Positions 25,585 to 35,769 are shown, numbered from the stretch's first letter. The stretch is 64,000 nucleotides of DNA from Olivibacter sp036959255 (GCF_036959255.1 NZ_JAWMTI010000002.1:976054-1040053), one strand, 5' to 3'. The notes: generated by a model not told the origin, from the letters alone. Made by a program: numbers and translations.

Positions 25585-28491
25585 ATGACTCATCGACGTA
25601 GAAGCATACAAGCTTATTCTATCTTTACAGAAACCTTTTTATTCATCAGTTATCCATTGAAAAGACCTAAGACCATACTTCATTTCCTCTTTATCAGCTT
25701 ACTAACTTTGTCAGGCTGCTTCCTTAACAAAAAAGAAAAGGCAGAGAAAACAGACTTGATGCAGAACATCACCACCAAGTTCAATATTTTATATAATTCG
25801 AAAAAGATATTGTATGAAGCGGAGCAAAATCGGATCAACCTGGTAAAGTCCAACTATCAACATCTGTTGCCTGTTTTCATCGAGCCAAATGAAGCGAGTA
25901 TTTCTTCAAATGCTAAATTGATGGACTCCGTTATACAGAAGGCGGTCACTATCATCAATGATAAAAGTGAAAGCAAATATATTGACGATGCCTATTTTAT
26001 AATGGCAAGAGCCAATTATGAAAAGGGTAATTACTACAATGCGGCTGAATTTCTTTCTTACGTAATCAATACCATCAATCCCAATAAAACCGAACTATTG
26101 GAGGCCTCCTTGGCGTGGAAATGCCGAGCCCTTCTTCAGATTGGTTACGTAAAGCAAGCTGCAAAGGTATTGGACTCTACCTTTAGCATAGCCGCCGCGA
26201 ACAAGCACACATCAGCGCTAGCTTATGCAACGCGCGCTAAATATGATATTGAAACCAACGATATCGGTCACGCCATACAATCACTTAATCTAGCCATCAA
26301 TGAAAGTAAAGACGGGAAAGAGAAATTACGCTGGCACTATCTACTAGGTCAACTATTACAAAAACAGGAAGATTATAGTGGGGCCTCCGCCCATTTTAGG
26401 CAGGTTATTAAAAGCAACGCTTCTTTTGAAATGGCTTTTAACGCCCAGCTTAATGAAGTTTTTATGCAAAAAAGCGACGGAGACTCTTCATATATCAATA
26501 CCGTCTCCAAACTTAAGAGAATGCTCAAAGACGATAAGAACAGAGGATTTACGGATCAAATCCACTATATTATCGGCGAGACTTATTTGCAGGTGGAAAA
26601 GAAAGAAGAAGCCATAAAAAGTTTTAATTCGTCGCTAAAAGAGCCTAGCACCAATAATTTTCAACGTGCGCTCACCTATTTAAAAATGGCCGATCTTTAT
26701 TTTGAACAAGGTGCTTATGAAAAATCCAAACTTTACTATGATAGTACATCTACTTTAATAGACACGAGCTTTCCTAACTATGAATTGATTCGATCAAAAG
26801 TCAGCCACTTAGATGAACTGGTGCTCCATTTGAACACCATTTCTACACAAGATACGCTTCAAATGCTGGCAAAACTCCCTGAAGAAACAAGAACAAAAAA
26901 AATAGACAGTATCTTTGATCAGAAGAGGAGGCTTCAGGAAAAATTAGTTGCAGAGACCGGCGATGCTGCAAATCGAACACAAAACTTAAATTTCAACGAT
27001 CCCGAACCTCTTTATACCTCGAACAAAGGAGCGGCCTCGGTGAGCTTCTACTTTGACAATCCAACTGCCGTTAGCAGTGGGCTAAGCGCCTTTAAAAGAC
27101 GTTGGGGCAATCGTTCGTTAGAAGATAATTGGCGCATCAAAAACAAAGGTGCAGATGCAGCGAATGCTAATAAAACGCAATTATTAGCGTTGAAGGAAGA
27201 TTCTATGTCGAATGAATTAGCCTCTTTAGAAGAAAAGGAGAATTTCATTCAGGCAATTCCTTTGACCGAAGAATCTTTGAAAGAATCCAATCAGAAAATA
27301 ATTTCTGCTTATCTTAAACTCGGTGAGATTTACCGTGACGATTTACAAGATAAAGTAGCCGCAGCCAATGTTTATTCCACTTTGCTGACGCGCTTTCCAC
27401 AATTAGCGGAGCAGGATCTCATTCGTTACAATCTTTACCGTCTGTACAGCCAATTGAATGACCAAGCGCAAAGTGCACACTATAAAAATCAATTGCTCTC
27501 TTCTTCTCCACAATCGATTTATGCAAAGGTTATCCAAGATCCAAACTATCTTAACAAATTGAATGAGGAATCACAAATATTGAATAATCTATACAATGAG
27601 GTATATATACTTTACGGTGAAAAACAGTTTGGGAAAGTAATTACATTAACCGATAGTATTGGCACAATCATCGATCGAAATGACCAGCCCGCCATTGCCG
27701 CACAATTGGCTTATCTAAAAGTTTTAGCCGTTGGCAGAACGAACCCACTCGATATTTTTGAGCAGGAGCTTAAAAAAATTAAATCCGATTACCCTAACAA
27801 TGAATTGATTACACCGCTGATAGAACAACATTTAAGCTATATTGATTCGAATAGGTTATCTTTGCAGGAGAGGAAAATCGCAATAATGGATATTGAAACA
27901 GGCAGAGAGCAATTTGTAGATGAACCTATTCTTACGAAATGGCCGGAATTGGCCTTTAATCGAGCGATAAATGTTCCTGCCCCTAGTCCTCGTCGAAATC
28001 TGGCAGGAAATTTGTCTAAAAACCAACCGGGCATTCAGGTAACTCCTTTCAATACAAAAGTAAATATGCAAGGGAGCGTCCAGTTGGCAGAATATACACC
28101 AGGTGAACACGTGAATAGTTACCGGGACCTGGCCCTGTTACCGGACTCGGCAGTATACTATTTTGTTGTCAACGTGCAGCACCCGAATGTAAATTTAAGT
28201 CCTTCCCGATATGGAATTGGTCAGTTTAACCGAGGGCAATATCCTTCCAAAAACCTGGTTCACCAGGTTAAGAAAGTCGACGATGAATTACAATTGTTGT
28301 ATATCGGTCAGTTTTTCACATATGACGAGGCAAGTGCTTATGCTGAAAAAATAGGAATGCAACTAAAAAATATAATGAAAATACCATCAGAGCGTTATAA
28401 TACGTTCATTATTACAGAAGAATTTCTACAAGGGCTCCATGATTTCGATAAAGTGAACGATTATTTTATCAAATATCAGGAACAACGCTAA
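25585..28491 (+). CDS. sprE: SprE/PorW type IX secretion lipoprotein
   Basis: A 968-residue TPR-rich lipoprotein of the SprE/PorW family, required for type IX secretion and gliding and thought to bridge the motor to the outer-membrane parts. The lipobox is LTLSGC with Cys at about residue 45, followed by NKKEKAEK and the typical TTKFNILYNSKKILYEAEQNR. TPR-like helices run from about 100 to 420 and 580 to 780; the C-terminal domain has YYFVVNVQHPNVN. The unusual 45-residue n-region suggests an alternative TTG start at 25657. PBP1A follows 14 bp later. Confidence 0.85.
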   Translation: MTHRRRSIQAYSIFTETFLFISYPLKRPKTILHFLFISLLTLSGCFLNKKEKAEKTDLMQNITTKFNILYNSKKILYEAEQNRINLVKSNYQHLLPVFIEPNEASISSNAKLMDSVIQKAVTIINDKSESKYIDDAYFIMARANYEKGNYYNAAEFLSYVINTINPNKTELLEASLAWKCRALLQIGYVKQAAKVLDSTFSIAAANKHTSALAYATRAKYDIETNDIGHAIQSLNLAINESKDGKEKLRWHYLLGQLLQKQEDYSGASAHFRQVIKSNASFEMAFNAQLNEVFMQKSDGDSSYINTVSKLKRMLKDDKNRGFTDQIHYIIGETYLQVEKKEEAIKSFNSSLKEPSTNNFQRALTYLKMADLYFEQGAYEKSKLYYDSTSTLIDTSFPNYELIRSKVSHLDELVLHLNTISTQDTLQMLAKLPEETRTKKIDSIFDQKRRLQEKLVAETGDAANRTQNLNFNDPEPLYTSNKGAASVSFYFDNPTAVSSGLSAFKRRWGNRSLEDNWRIKNKGADAANANKTQLLALKEDSMSNELASLEEKENFIQAIPLTEESLKESNQKIISAYLKLGEIYRDDLQDKVAAANVYSTLLTRFPQLAEQDLIRYNLYRLYSQLNDQAQSAHYKNQLLSSSPQSIYAKVIQDPNYLNKLNEESQILNNLYNEVYILYGEKQFGKVITLTDSIGTIIDRNDQPAIAAQLAYLKVLAVGRTNPLDIFEQELKKIKSDYPNNELITPLIEQHLSYIDSNRLSLQERKIAIMDIETGREQFVDEPILTKWPELAFNRAINVPAPSPRRNLAGNLSKNQPGIQVTPFNTKVNMQGSVQLAEYTPGEHVNSYRDLALLPDSAVYYFVVNVQHPNVNLSPSRYGIGQFNRGQYPSKNLVHQVKKVDDELQLLYIGQFFTYDEASAYAEKIGMQLKNIMKIPSERYNTFIITEEFLQGLHDFDKVNDYFIKYQEQR

Positions 28492-28505
28492 AGGCATATA
28501 AGCAA

Positions 28506-30746
28506 ATGCAAAAAAATACAAAAAATAAAAACAACAAACTAACAAACGAAGACACTAGACGTTATACTTTTTCCTTTTGGAAATTAGTGGTAGGCCTTAT
28601 TATTTTAGCTTTCTTGTTTCTAACAAGTGTTGGTCTAGGCTTATTTGGTGAATTGCCTTCTTTTAGGGATCTCGAAAATCCTAAAAGCAATCTATCTTCT
28701 GAAATCATATCCGCTGATGGCGTCGTGCTCGGTACTTACTATGTGCAAAATAGATCAAATGTTACTTATAAAGAATTATCGCCTTCCCTTATACAAGCAT
28801 TGATCGCTACGGAAGACATTCGCTTTAATACCCACTCCGGCATCGACTTCAAACGTACCTTCACGATTCTCTTTTATAATCTCGTCGGTAAAAAGCAAGG
28901 AGCCAGTACCATTACACAACAACTGGCTTTAAATCTTTTTCAGGAAGAAGGCCGGGCGCGTTCTTTTTCAAAACGATTTATTCAAAAGCTTCAAGAATGG
29001 ATTATAGCGGTACGACTAGAACGTAACTATACCAAGGAAGAAATATTAACCATGTATTTGAATACCGTCGACTTCGGTGCGTATAATACCTATGGCATTA
29101 AATCCGCAGCCCGTACCTACTTCAATACCACGCCTTCACAATTGACCGCCCCACAAGCAGCTGTATTGGTTGGGATGCTGAAGGGGCCTGGTATTTACTC
29201 CCCCATTCGCTATCCAAAGAACTCGTTGAATAGACGGAATACTGTTTTAGAAAATATGCGAAAAGCGGGTTTTATTACTTCCGAACAGGCTGCTAATTAT
29301 CGAGAACAACCGTTGGGATTAGCTTTCCGTCCGAATGTTTATGGTGATGGCGTTGCCCCTTATTTAAGAGCTGTTTTAAAAAGTGATATCAAAAACATCT
29401 TCAATAAGCTTTCGATTACCAAAGCAGACGGAACGCCTTATGATCTGGACCGCGATGGATTAAGAATTTACACCACCATTGATTCCAGAATGCAGGTGTA
29501 TGCGGAAGAGGCGCAGAAGGAGATGATGCGCGAACTTCAAGTAACTTTTAATAATCAATATAAAGGTCGTGATCCATTTAAAGGTTTGGAAACGCTGATC
29601 GATAGGGCGATCAAACAATCAGATCGCTATAGGTGGTTAAAACAGGGTGATTTTTCGGACGATGAAATCAAGAAAAATTTTAGTACGCCTGTTAAAATGA
29701 CTGTCTTTAGCTGGAAGGGAGACTTAGATACCACCATGACTCCACTTGATTCGATTCGATATAATAAATTGATCTTGCGGAATGCCATGATGTCGATGGA
29801 ACCACAAACAGGCCATGTAAAGGCTTGGGTAGGCGGTATCAATTTCGCTCATTACAAGTATGACCAAGTAAAAATGGGAACACGTCAAGTAGGATCTACA
29901 GCAAAACCTTTTACTTATGCAGTTGCTATCGACAATGGTTATTCCCCTTGCTTTAAAGTGCCTAATACCCCCATCAATGTCGATGGTTGGGCACCGAAAA
30001 GTGAAGGAACAATCGCTGGACCTATAACACTCAAAACGGCTTTGGCACATTCTCAAAACTGGGCAACGGCTGATGTGATCCAACGTGTTGGCGCGCAAAA
30101 TGTAGCCAACCTGATCAAAAATATGGGTATTACGTCGGAAGTGCCTGCCTATCCTTCTATCGCATTGGGAACCTTTGATGCTTCCGTTTATGATATGGTG
30201 GGCGCTTATTCTACCTTTGTGAATCATGGTGTTTGGACAGAACCTATCTATCTTTTACGTATCGAAGATAAAAATGGAGCACTGATTTACGAACACACAA
30301 AAAAGGTGAAAGTGGTCATGAATGATCAATCAGCTTATGTTATGGTCGATATGTTGAAGGGCGTGGTGCAAAGTGGATCAGGAGGCAGGATCCGATGGAA
30401 ATACAAGCTACTCAACCCAATTGGTGGAAAAACCGGAACTTCGCAAGCCAATTCTGACGCGTGGTTTATCGGTGTTACCCCGCAACTGGTAAGTGGGGTG
30501 TGGACAGGAGCGGATGAACGCAGTATACATTTCAGTAGTACTAGACTTGGCCAAGGAGCTAACGCTGCGCTACCGATGTTTGCCATCTTTATGCAAAAGG
30601 TGTATGCCGACAAGCAATTAAAATATATCCAAAGTGATTTTGAATTACCTCCCGGAGGCCTACAAAGAGAACTGGATTGCGGCAAATATCAATACGATTA
30701 TCCTGCCGAAGACGAGGGTAAGATTGATGATCGGTTGGATTTTTAG
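28506..30746 (+). CDS. Penicillin-binding protein 1A (class A)
   Basis: A 746-residue bifunctional cell wall enzyme. One N-terminal membrane anchor (residues about 25-48) is followed by a glycosyltransferase domain with catalytic Glu in ATEDIRFNTHSGID and GASTITQQLALNLF. The transpeptidase domain shows the three active-site motifs: STAKPFTYA (SxxK), SQNWATA (SxN) and GGKTGTSQANSDAWF (KTG). It polymerises and cross-links peptidoglycan outside the inner membrane. It lies between sprE and uvrC in an apparent operon, with 2 bp before uvrC. Confidence 0.96.
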   Translation: MQKNTKNKNNKLTNEDTRRYTFSFWKLVVGLIILAFLFLTSVGLGLFGELPSFRDLENPKSNLSSEIISADGVVLGTYYVQNRSNVTYKELSPSLIQALIATEDIRFNTHSGIDFKRTFTILFYNLVGKKQGASTITQQLALNLFQEEGRARSFSKRFIQKLQEWIIAVRLERNYTKEEILTMYLNTVDFGAYNTYGIKSAARTYFNTTPSQLTAPQAAVLVGMLKGPGIYSPIRYPKNSLNRRNTVLENMRKAGFITSEQAANYREQPLGLAFRPNVYGDGVAPYLRAVLKSDIKNIFNKLSITKADGTPYDLDRDGLRIYTTIDSRMQVYAEEAQKEMMRELQVTFNNQYKGRDPFKGLETLIDRAIKQSDRYRWLKQGDFSDDEIKKNFSTPVKMTVFSWKGDLDTTMTPLDSIRYNKLILRNAMMSMEPQTGHVKAWVGGINFAHYKYDQVKMGTRQVGSTAKPFTYAVAIDNGYSPCFKVPNTPINVDGWAPKSEGTIAGPITLKTALAHSQNWATADVIQRVGAQNVANLIKNMGITSEVPAYPSIALGTFDASVYDMVGAYSTFVNHGVWTEPIYLLRIEDKNGALIYEHTKKVKVVMNDQSAYVMVDMLKGVVQSGSGGRIRWKYKLLNPIGGKTGTSQANSDAWFIGVTPQLVSGVWTGADERSIHFSSTRLGQGANAALPMFAIFMQKVYADKQLKYIQSDFELPPGGLQRELDCGKYQYDYPAEDEGKIDDRLDF

Positions 30747-30748
30747 TT

Positions 30749-32548
30749 ATGGCTGCATTCGATTACAGAGAGGAACTAAAAAAAATACCTCATCGGCCCG
30801 GTGTTTATCAATATTATGATAAACAGGGTACGCTCATCTATATTGGTAAAGCAAAGGATCTGAAGAATAGAGTAAGCTCCTACTTCCTAAAAGATGAGTA
30901 CCAGCATAATGCTAAAACACGTGTTCTCGTTAGAAAAATCAATAAAATCACGTTTACCATCGTTGATACGGAGATTGACGCGTGGTTATTGGAAAATAGC
31001 CTGATTAAAAAACATCAACCACGATATAATGTTCTATTAAAGGATGATAAAACCTATCCATGGATCGTTATCAAAAACGAACGTTTTCCACGCATTTTCT
31101 GGACACGTAAAATCATCAAAGATGGATCAAAATACTTTGGCCCTTATGCATCGGTCGGGATGATGCACGCAATTCTGGGCGTAATCAAAGAGATTTTTCC
31201 ACTACGTACCTGTAATTTACCCTTGACCGCCAGCAACATCGAACAGAGAAAATTCAGGGTTTGTCTGGAGTACCAGATCGGTAATTGTAAAGGCCCTTGT
31301 GAGGCCTACCAAGCGGAGGAAGAATATAATCAGCATATCGAAAGTATTAAAGATATCCTCAATGGGAAAACAGGTGTTGTATTCAAACAATTAAAGGCTA
31401 ATTTAGAACAAGCCACCAATAATCTCCAGTTTGAGCTAGCACATATTTTAAAGCAAAAGTTAGAGTTGCTTAGTAATTATCAAAGTAAATCGACGATCGT
31501 AAGCAACACCATAAGTGACGTTGATGTATTCAATATTGCTTCTGAAGAAGGTTATGCCTTTGTTAATTTCTTAAAAGTGATGAACGGAACGGTCATACAA
31601 ACGCAGACATTGGAATTGAAAAAAAGGCTCGATGAGAGCGACCGGGAATTGCTAAGCTTGGCTGTTCAAGAGCTTCGTACACGATTCAATAGCTCATCCA
31701 AGGAAATTATCGTTCCTTTTATGCTTGACGTTGAAAGTCCTAATTTCAAACAGACCGTTCCACAATTGGGCGACAAAAAAAAACTGCTGGATCTTTCCTA
31801 TAAAAATGTAAGCTTCTTTAAGCGTGAGCGCTTAGACCAATATGAAAAGTTAAACCCGGAGCTCAAAACAGAACGACTTCTTACGAAGATGAAAGCCGAT
31901 TTACGACTCAATGTATTGCCCAAACATATTGAATGTTTTGATAATTCGAACTTTCAAGGAAAGTACCCCGTCTCAGCTATTGTTGTATTTAAAGATGCCA
32001 AACCCTCCAAAAAGGATTACCGACACTTTAATGTTAAAACCGTTGAAGGACCCAACGACTTTGCGACAATGGAAGAAGCGGTGTTCCGTCGATATAAACG
32101 TATGTTAGATGAAGGCAGTCCATTACCGCAACTCATTATCATTGACGGCGGAAAAGGGCAATTGTCGGCTGCCCTTAAAAGTCTTAAAAAGCTTGAAATT
32201 GAGTCAAAAGTAACCGTTATCGGTATCGCTAAACGCCTAGAAGAACTTTATTATCCAGGTGATCAGTATCCGCTATACCTCGATAAAAGATCGGAGACTT
32301 TAAAAATCATTCAACACCTGCGTGATGAAGCCCACCGATTCGGCATCACGTTCCATCGAAATCAGCGAAGCAGGAAAACTTTCCAAACGGAATTAGAGCA
32401 AATTCCCGGTATTGGCAGAACAAGTGCAGAGAAGTTGTTAGTAAACTTTAAATCTGTAAAAAAGATCAAGGAAGCATCCAAAGAGCAGCTTATGGAAGTG
32501 GTTAATACAAAACAAGCAGACGCCATATTAGCATACTTTAGTGTCTAA
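30749..32548 (+). CDS. uvrC: Excinuclease ABC subunit C
   Basis: Makes the two incisions in nucleotide excision repair. The 599 residues show the GIY-YIG nuclease (PGVYQYYDKQGTLIYIGKAKDLKNRV), a Cys-containing segment FRVCLEYQIGNCKGPC, the UvrB-binding UVR helix (FELAHILKQKLELL), the RNase H-like second nuclease with ECFDNSNFQGKYPVSAIVVF and IIDGGKGQL, and a helix-hairpin-helix end with IPGIGRTSAEKLL. It starts 2 bp after the PBP1A gene. uvrA is elsewhere in the window at 58031; uvrB is not present. Confidence 0.97.
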   Translation: MAAFDYREELKKIPHRPGVYQYYDKQGTLIYIGKAKDLKNRVSSYFLKDEYQHNAKTRVLVRKINKITFTIVDTEIDAWLLENSLIKKHQPRYNVLLKDDKTYPWIVIKNERFPRIFWTRKIIKDGSKYFGPYASVGMMHAILGVIKEIFPLRTCNLPLTASNIEQRKFRVCLEYQIGNCKGPCEAYQAEEEYNQHIESIKDILNGKTGVVFKQLKANLEQATNNLQFELAHILKQKLELLSNYQSKSTIVSNTISDVDVFNIASEEGYAFVNFLKVMNGTVIQTQTLELKKRLDESDRELLSLAVQELRTRFNSSSKEIIVPFMLDVESPNFKQTVPQLGDKKKLLDLSYKNVSFFKRERLDQYEKLNPELKTERLLTKMKADLRLNVLPKHIECFDNSNFQGKYPVSAIVVFKDAKPSKKDYRHFNVKTVEGPNDFATMEEAVFRRYKRMLDEGSPLPQLIIIDGGKGQLSAALKSLKKLEIESKVTVIGIAKRLEELYYPGDQYPLYLDKRSETLKIIQHLRDEAHRFGITFHRNQRSRKTFQTELEQIPGIGRTSAEKLLVNFKSVKKIKEASKEQLMEVVNTKQADAILAYFSV

Positions 32549-32576
32549 ATTTTTGAAAGCCGTTCTTTCACTTGAA

Positions 32577-33449
32577 TTAATAGCTCCATAAGTCATGTTC
32601 ATAATCCATCAAGGTTCGTTTAATACGTTCCGACTCGTAAAGTTTATCGATCCCCTCGCGATAATCTTTAATACGTAAATCCTCGGGATTCGACTGTTTA
32701 ACAACATAGCTCGCAAATATCCGCTTGATAAATACATCATCATAACTTAAACCTGTAGCATCATTATTTCTATTTACCACCTCTTTGTTTACCAGGATAT
32801 GCCGAGCCTCCGGAAAGTATACCCAGAAGGCGGGCTGGGGATCTAAATAGACATCGGCAGCCTTTATGGCAATCAACGGAGCTATACCAATGATGCGGGG
32901 TTCAAAAACGGAGCGCTGTTTATCAAATATCCAATCCTCTTTAATTCGAAATTTTACCACACTGTCGGCATTAAATTCACCGGATTGAAAACTGCCACCT
33001 ATTTGGTTCCCCTCTGCATCGAATTCAGGCACAAAAACACTATCGGCCAAATTGCTCATGAGCTTTGATGGGTCTAATGGGGTTTTAAAACTATCACCGT
33101 TTGGATCATCTTTAGTTGGCGTAGGATCATAGGCTGTCAACTCACCTGCTTTAATCGCATTTAATAATATATCCATCAGTCGCGATTTTGGAGAAGCAAA
33201 ACTGGCATTTAATCGATCCCTTAGATCAATTTCACGCCAAACCCGTTTACTATACATCACATCAACGCTTCTTATGTGCGAATAAGGAATCACTTTTCGA
33301 TTCTCAATATCAGATTTGGCATAATAACCATCTACAGGCGGGCCATCCTGTATCGGAGTAACACTATTCGATAGATTCTCTTGCTGTCCATATACCTGAG
33401 AAAGGACCAGCAAACCAATGCACGTAAAAAAAATTCTTTTCATAACCAT
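32577..33449 (-). CDS. gldN: Gliding motility/type IX secretion protein GldN
   Basis: A 290-residue exported protein with a signal peptide ending in VYGQ. It matches GldN/PorN as I know it: DGYYAKSDIENRKVIPYSHIRSVDVMYSKRVWREIDLRDRLN after the signal, then LMDILLNAIKAGELTAYDP and RIIGIAPLI with VYFPEARHIL. GldN forms a periplasmic ring with GldK beneath the outer membrane. It follows gldK after only 8 bp on the minus strand. In the usual operon, gldL and gldM stand between the two; here they do not. uvrC ends convergently 28 bp away. Confidence 0.93.
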   Translation of the reverse strand: MVMKRIFFTCIGLLVLSQVYGQQENLSNSVTPIQDGPPVDGYYAKSDIENRKVIPYSHIRSVDVMYSKRVWREIDLRDRLNASFASPKSRLMDILLNAIKAGELTAYDPTPTKDDPNGDSFKTPLDPSKLMSNLADSVFVPEFDAEGNQIGGSFQSGEFNADSVVKFRIKEDWIFDKQRSVFEPRIIGIAPLIAIKAADVYLDPQPAFWVYFPEARHILVNKEVVNRNNDATGLSYDDVFIKRIFASYVVKQSNPEDLRIKDYREGIDKLYESERIKRTLMDYEHDLWSY

Positions 33450-33457
33450 CTATCTTT

Positions 33458-34753
33458 CTATAAATCACGCCCCGCATAAGAAGTTACACATCTAAATCCA
33501 ATATACGATTTAGCTGTATCCTGGTATTCATACGTCCGTGTAGAATTTTGCAAGAAATAACCAATATCTTTCCAAGATCCTCCCCGCACTACTTTTCGCT
33601 TTAATATTTCAGGATCATTACCTTTCGCTTCGTATGAATAGGTTGGGTTCATATCATGAATAAAAGAGGAGGAGGACTCTTCAAATGAAGAAGCGGTCCA
33701 TTCTGCAACATTTCCAGCCATATTATAAAGGCCATAATCATTCGGGAAATAAGAATGAACAGGAACGGTATAAGCGCCTCCGTCATCCGCATAATTCCCT
33801 CTTCCAGGTTTAAAGTTTGCCATTAAGCAACCTTTTGCATTCCGAATAGTAGGCCCTCCCCAAGGGTAAGGTGCCCCATTAAGGCCTCCTCTGGCCGCGT
33901 ATTCCCATTGATGTTCTGAAGGCAACTCGTAAGACAAACGTGCTAATCGAGATAAACCAACTCGTTGTGCATAGTTTTCATATAAACGAGTCCGCCATAC
34001 AGCGAATGCGCGTGCTTGACGCCAATTAACACCTACCACCGGATAATCTTGAAATGCGGGATGTGAAAAATAACCCTCTACCATGGGTTCATTTTGTGCA
34101 TATGAAAAATCTGCCAACCAAACCAATGTATCTGGATAAATTCCGATCGTGTCGCGTATAATAAAATCGGAACGCCGCATATTTTTGTTGTTTTTATTAG
34201 CGGCAGCCATGCGGTGGTTATAAATTTCATAATGATACTTAAGCAAACGTACATCCAACTCATCACGACCGAAAATTCGGTCATCCCCTTGATAGTACAT
34301 CTGGTTTAAGGCATCTTTATTATCATTTTTTTTACCCCAGATACCATTACCGTCTCCAATCTTTTGCCAATCAATAAAGCGCTGTCCCGCATTATCACCT
34401 TCTTTTCCTTGAATAAAATATGATGGATCGTTTAAGTATTGCGTAATGGCGATGGAATCCCTTACCCAATTGACGAACTGCCGATATTGGCTATTGGAGA
34501 TCTCCGTCTCGTCCATAAAAAAAGCCGATTGGGTAAATTGTCTATTTTGTGCAATCTGCGCACTTGTAATATCTTCATCAGACTGACCCGCTATAAAACT
34601 TCCTGCCGGAATAAAAACCATTCCTTTCGGGGCCTTACTCGACTTCAGTCCTTTCAATCTAACACCTGTCAGTTCACCGCCTGCTTTACGATTACCACAC
34701 GCACCAACAAATAAACATAACAACGCAAAACAACAGTAGTAAAATTTCCTCAT
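33458..34753 (-). CDS. gldK: Gliding motility/type IX secretion lipoprotein GldK
   Basis: A lipoprotein of about 431 residues from the chosen start at 34753 (an ATG at 34762 and the frame to 34786 are also open). The signal RKFYYCCFALLCLFVGAC gives the lipid Cys. The body is a formylglycine-generating-enzyme-like domain: GMVFIPAGSFIAGQ, FFMDETEISNSQYRQFV, ELPSEHQWEYAARGG, GLYNMAGNVAEWTAS and VVRGGSWKDIGYF with SYIGFRCV. That arrangement is GldK/PorK, which forms a ring with GldN. GldJ, a paralogue, is a weaker alternative. A TAnnTTTG lies about 70 bp upstream. Confidence 0.9.
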   Translation of the reverse strand: MRKFYYCCFALLCLFVGACGNRKAGGELTGVRLKGLKSSKAPKGMVFIPAGSFIAGQSDEDITSAQIAQNRQFTQSAFFMDETEISNSQYRQFVNWVRDSIAITQYLNDPSYFIQGKEGDNAGQRFIDWQKIGDGNGIWGKKNDNKDALNQMYYQGDDRIFGRDELDVRLLKYHYEIYNHRMAAANKNNKNMRRSDFIIRDTIGIYPDTLVWLADFSYAQNEPMVEGYFSHPAFQDYPVVGVNWRQARAFAVWRTRLYENYAQRVGLSRLARLSYELPSEHQWEYAARGGLNGAPYPWGGPTIRNAKGCLMANFKPGRGNYADDGGAYTVPVHSYFPNDYGLYNMAGNVAEWTASSFEESSSSFIHDMNPTYSYEAKGNDPEILKRKVVRGGSWKDIGYFLQNSTRTYEYQDTAKSYIGFRCVTSYAGRDL

Positions 34754-34831
34754 ATTGATCATTCTAACGACCTCATAATCACTCACGCGGCTAAAATAAA
34801 ATAGCCGTCAGCAGGTATAATAGCCTTGTAA

Positions 34832-34839
34832 CAAATATA
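34832..34839 (-). promoter_or_regulatory. Putative -7 element of gldK-gldN
   Basis: The minus strand reads TATATTTG, a match to TAnnTTTG, about 70-79 bp before the gldK start. No strong -33 TTG is present at the expected spacing. Confidence 0.48.
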
Positions 34840-34927
34840 ATTTGACTTAACAGGCTAAGCTTTGTTCACTTTGTTCATTATTTATAAAACCTTTAAAGCA
34901 ACAGCCGCGTAATTACGCGGCGTCAAT

Positions 34928-34966
34928 AAAAAAAGAGCAGAGCCTAATAGGCTCTGCTCTTTTTTT
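34928..34966 (-). terminator. Strong bidirectional terminator after hemD
   Basis: A perfect 17-pair stem (34928-34944 with 34950-34966) and a five-base loop, with A-run and T-run on both sides. It lies 18 bp after the hemD stop and upstream of gldK, so it insulates the two. Confidence 0.93.
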
Positions 34967-34984
34967 ATAAGTTCTAAAATCTAA

Positions 34985-35749
34985 TTACTTATTCACTTTT
35001 TTTATATATTGTTCTACAGCCATTGTCATACTTGGAGATTCAGGTGTCGGTGCGGCAATATCCAATATCAGGTTTCTATCTGCTATGGCCTGGTGTGTGC
35101 TAGGTCCAAAAGCGGCAATGCGGGTATCGTTTTGCTTAAATTCCGGAAAATTTTCAAAAAGCGACTGGATGCTCGACGGGCTAAAAAACACAATAACATC
35201 ATAAAACACATTAGCGAGGTCGGACAAATCGCTTACAACGGTCCTGAACAAGACGGCAGGCGTAAAGTCATAACCATTTTCTTGCAGCCAATTTTGAGTT
35301 TCCTCATTGGCGACATCCGAGCAAGGATAGAGAAACTTCTCCTTCGCATGCTTCTTGAGTACTTCTTCCAAATCCTGGGCAGTTTGCTTACCGAAGAAAA
35401 TTTTGCGTTTCCTGTATTGAATGTACTTCTGTAAATAAAGTGCTATTGTTTCCGACAAACAAAAGTACTTTAGATCGGCGGGGACCTCATAGCGCATCTC
35501 TTCACAAATTCGGAAAAAATGATCCGCTGCATTTCTACTGGTGAAGATTACCCCGGTAAAATCGGCTAGGTTAATTCGCTCTTTCCTAAATTCTCTAGCA
35601 GGAACACCTTCAACATGAATAAACGCTCTGAAATCCAGTTTCAAATTATATTTGCTAGCCAACGCAAAATAAGGCGATTTATCATTCTCAGGTCTCGGTA
35701 AGGTTACTAAGATGCTTTTTACTTTTTTTTCTCTATCTTCTGCTGCCAC
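34985..35749 (-). CDS. hemD: Uroporphyrinogen-III synthase
   Basis: A 254-residue protein closing the linear tetrapyrrole to uroporphyrinogen III in haem synthesis. The family is poorly conserved, but the pattern fits: ILVTLPRPEN at the start, FTGVIFTSRNAADHFF (T/S contact), KYFCLSETIALYL, FLYPCSDVANEE, VIVFFSPSSIQSLF and IAAFGPSTHQAI. It follows a DUF4271 gene by 20 bp; the pair is common in Bacteroidota, as I recall. A strong terminator follows. Confidence 0.9.
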   Translation of the reverse strand: MAAEDREKKVKSILVTLPRPENDKSPYFALASKYNLKLDFRAFIHVEGVPAREFRKERINLADFTGVIFTSRNAADHFFRICEEMRYEVPADLKYFCLSETIALYLQKYIQYRKRKIFFGKQTAQDLEEVLKKHAKEKFLYPCSDVANEETQNWLQENGYDFTPAVLFRTVVSDLSDLANVFYDVIVFFSPSSIQSLFENFPEFKQNDTRIAAFGPSTHQAIADRNLILDIAAPTPESPSMTMAVEQYIKKVNK

Positions 35750-35769
35750 GTGTGTTTATTTTTGTTCGG

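Noticed and set aside
29724..30227. 167-codon minus-strand frame opposite the PBP1A gene
   Set aside because: Antisense to a gene with all three transpeptidase motifs; shadow.
35009..35434. 141-codon plus-strand frame opposite hemD
   Set aside because: Lies antisense within hemD, which has clear family motifs; composition reflects the reverse strand.
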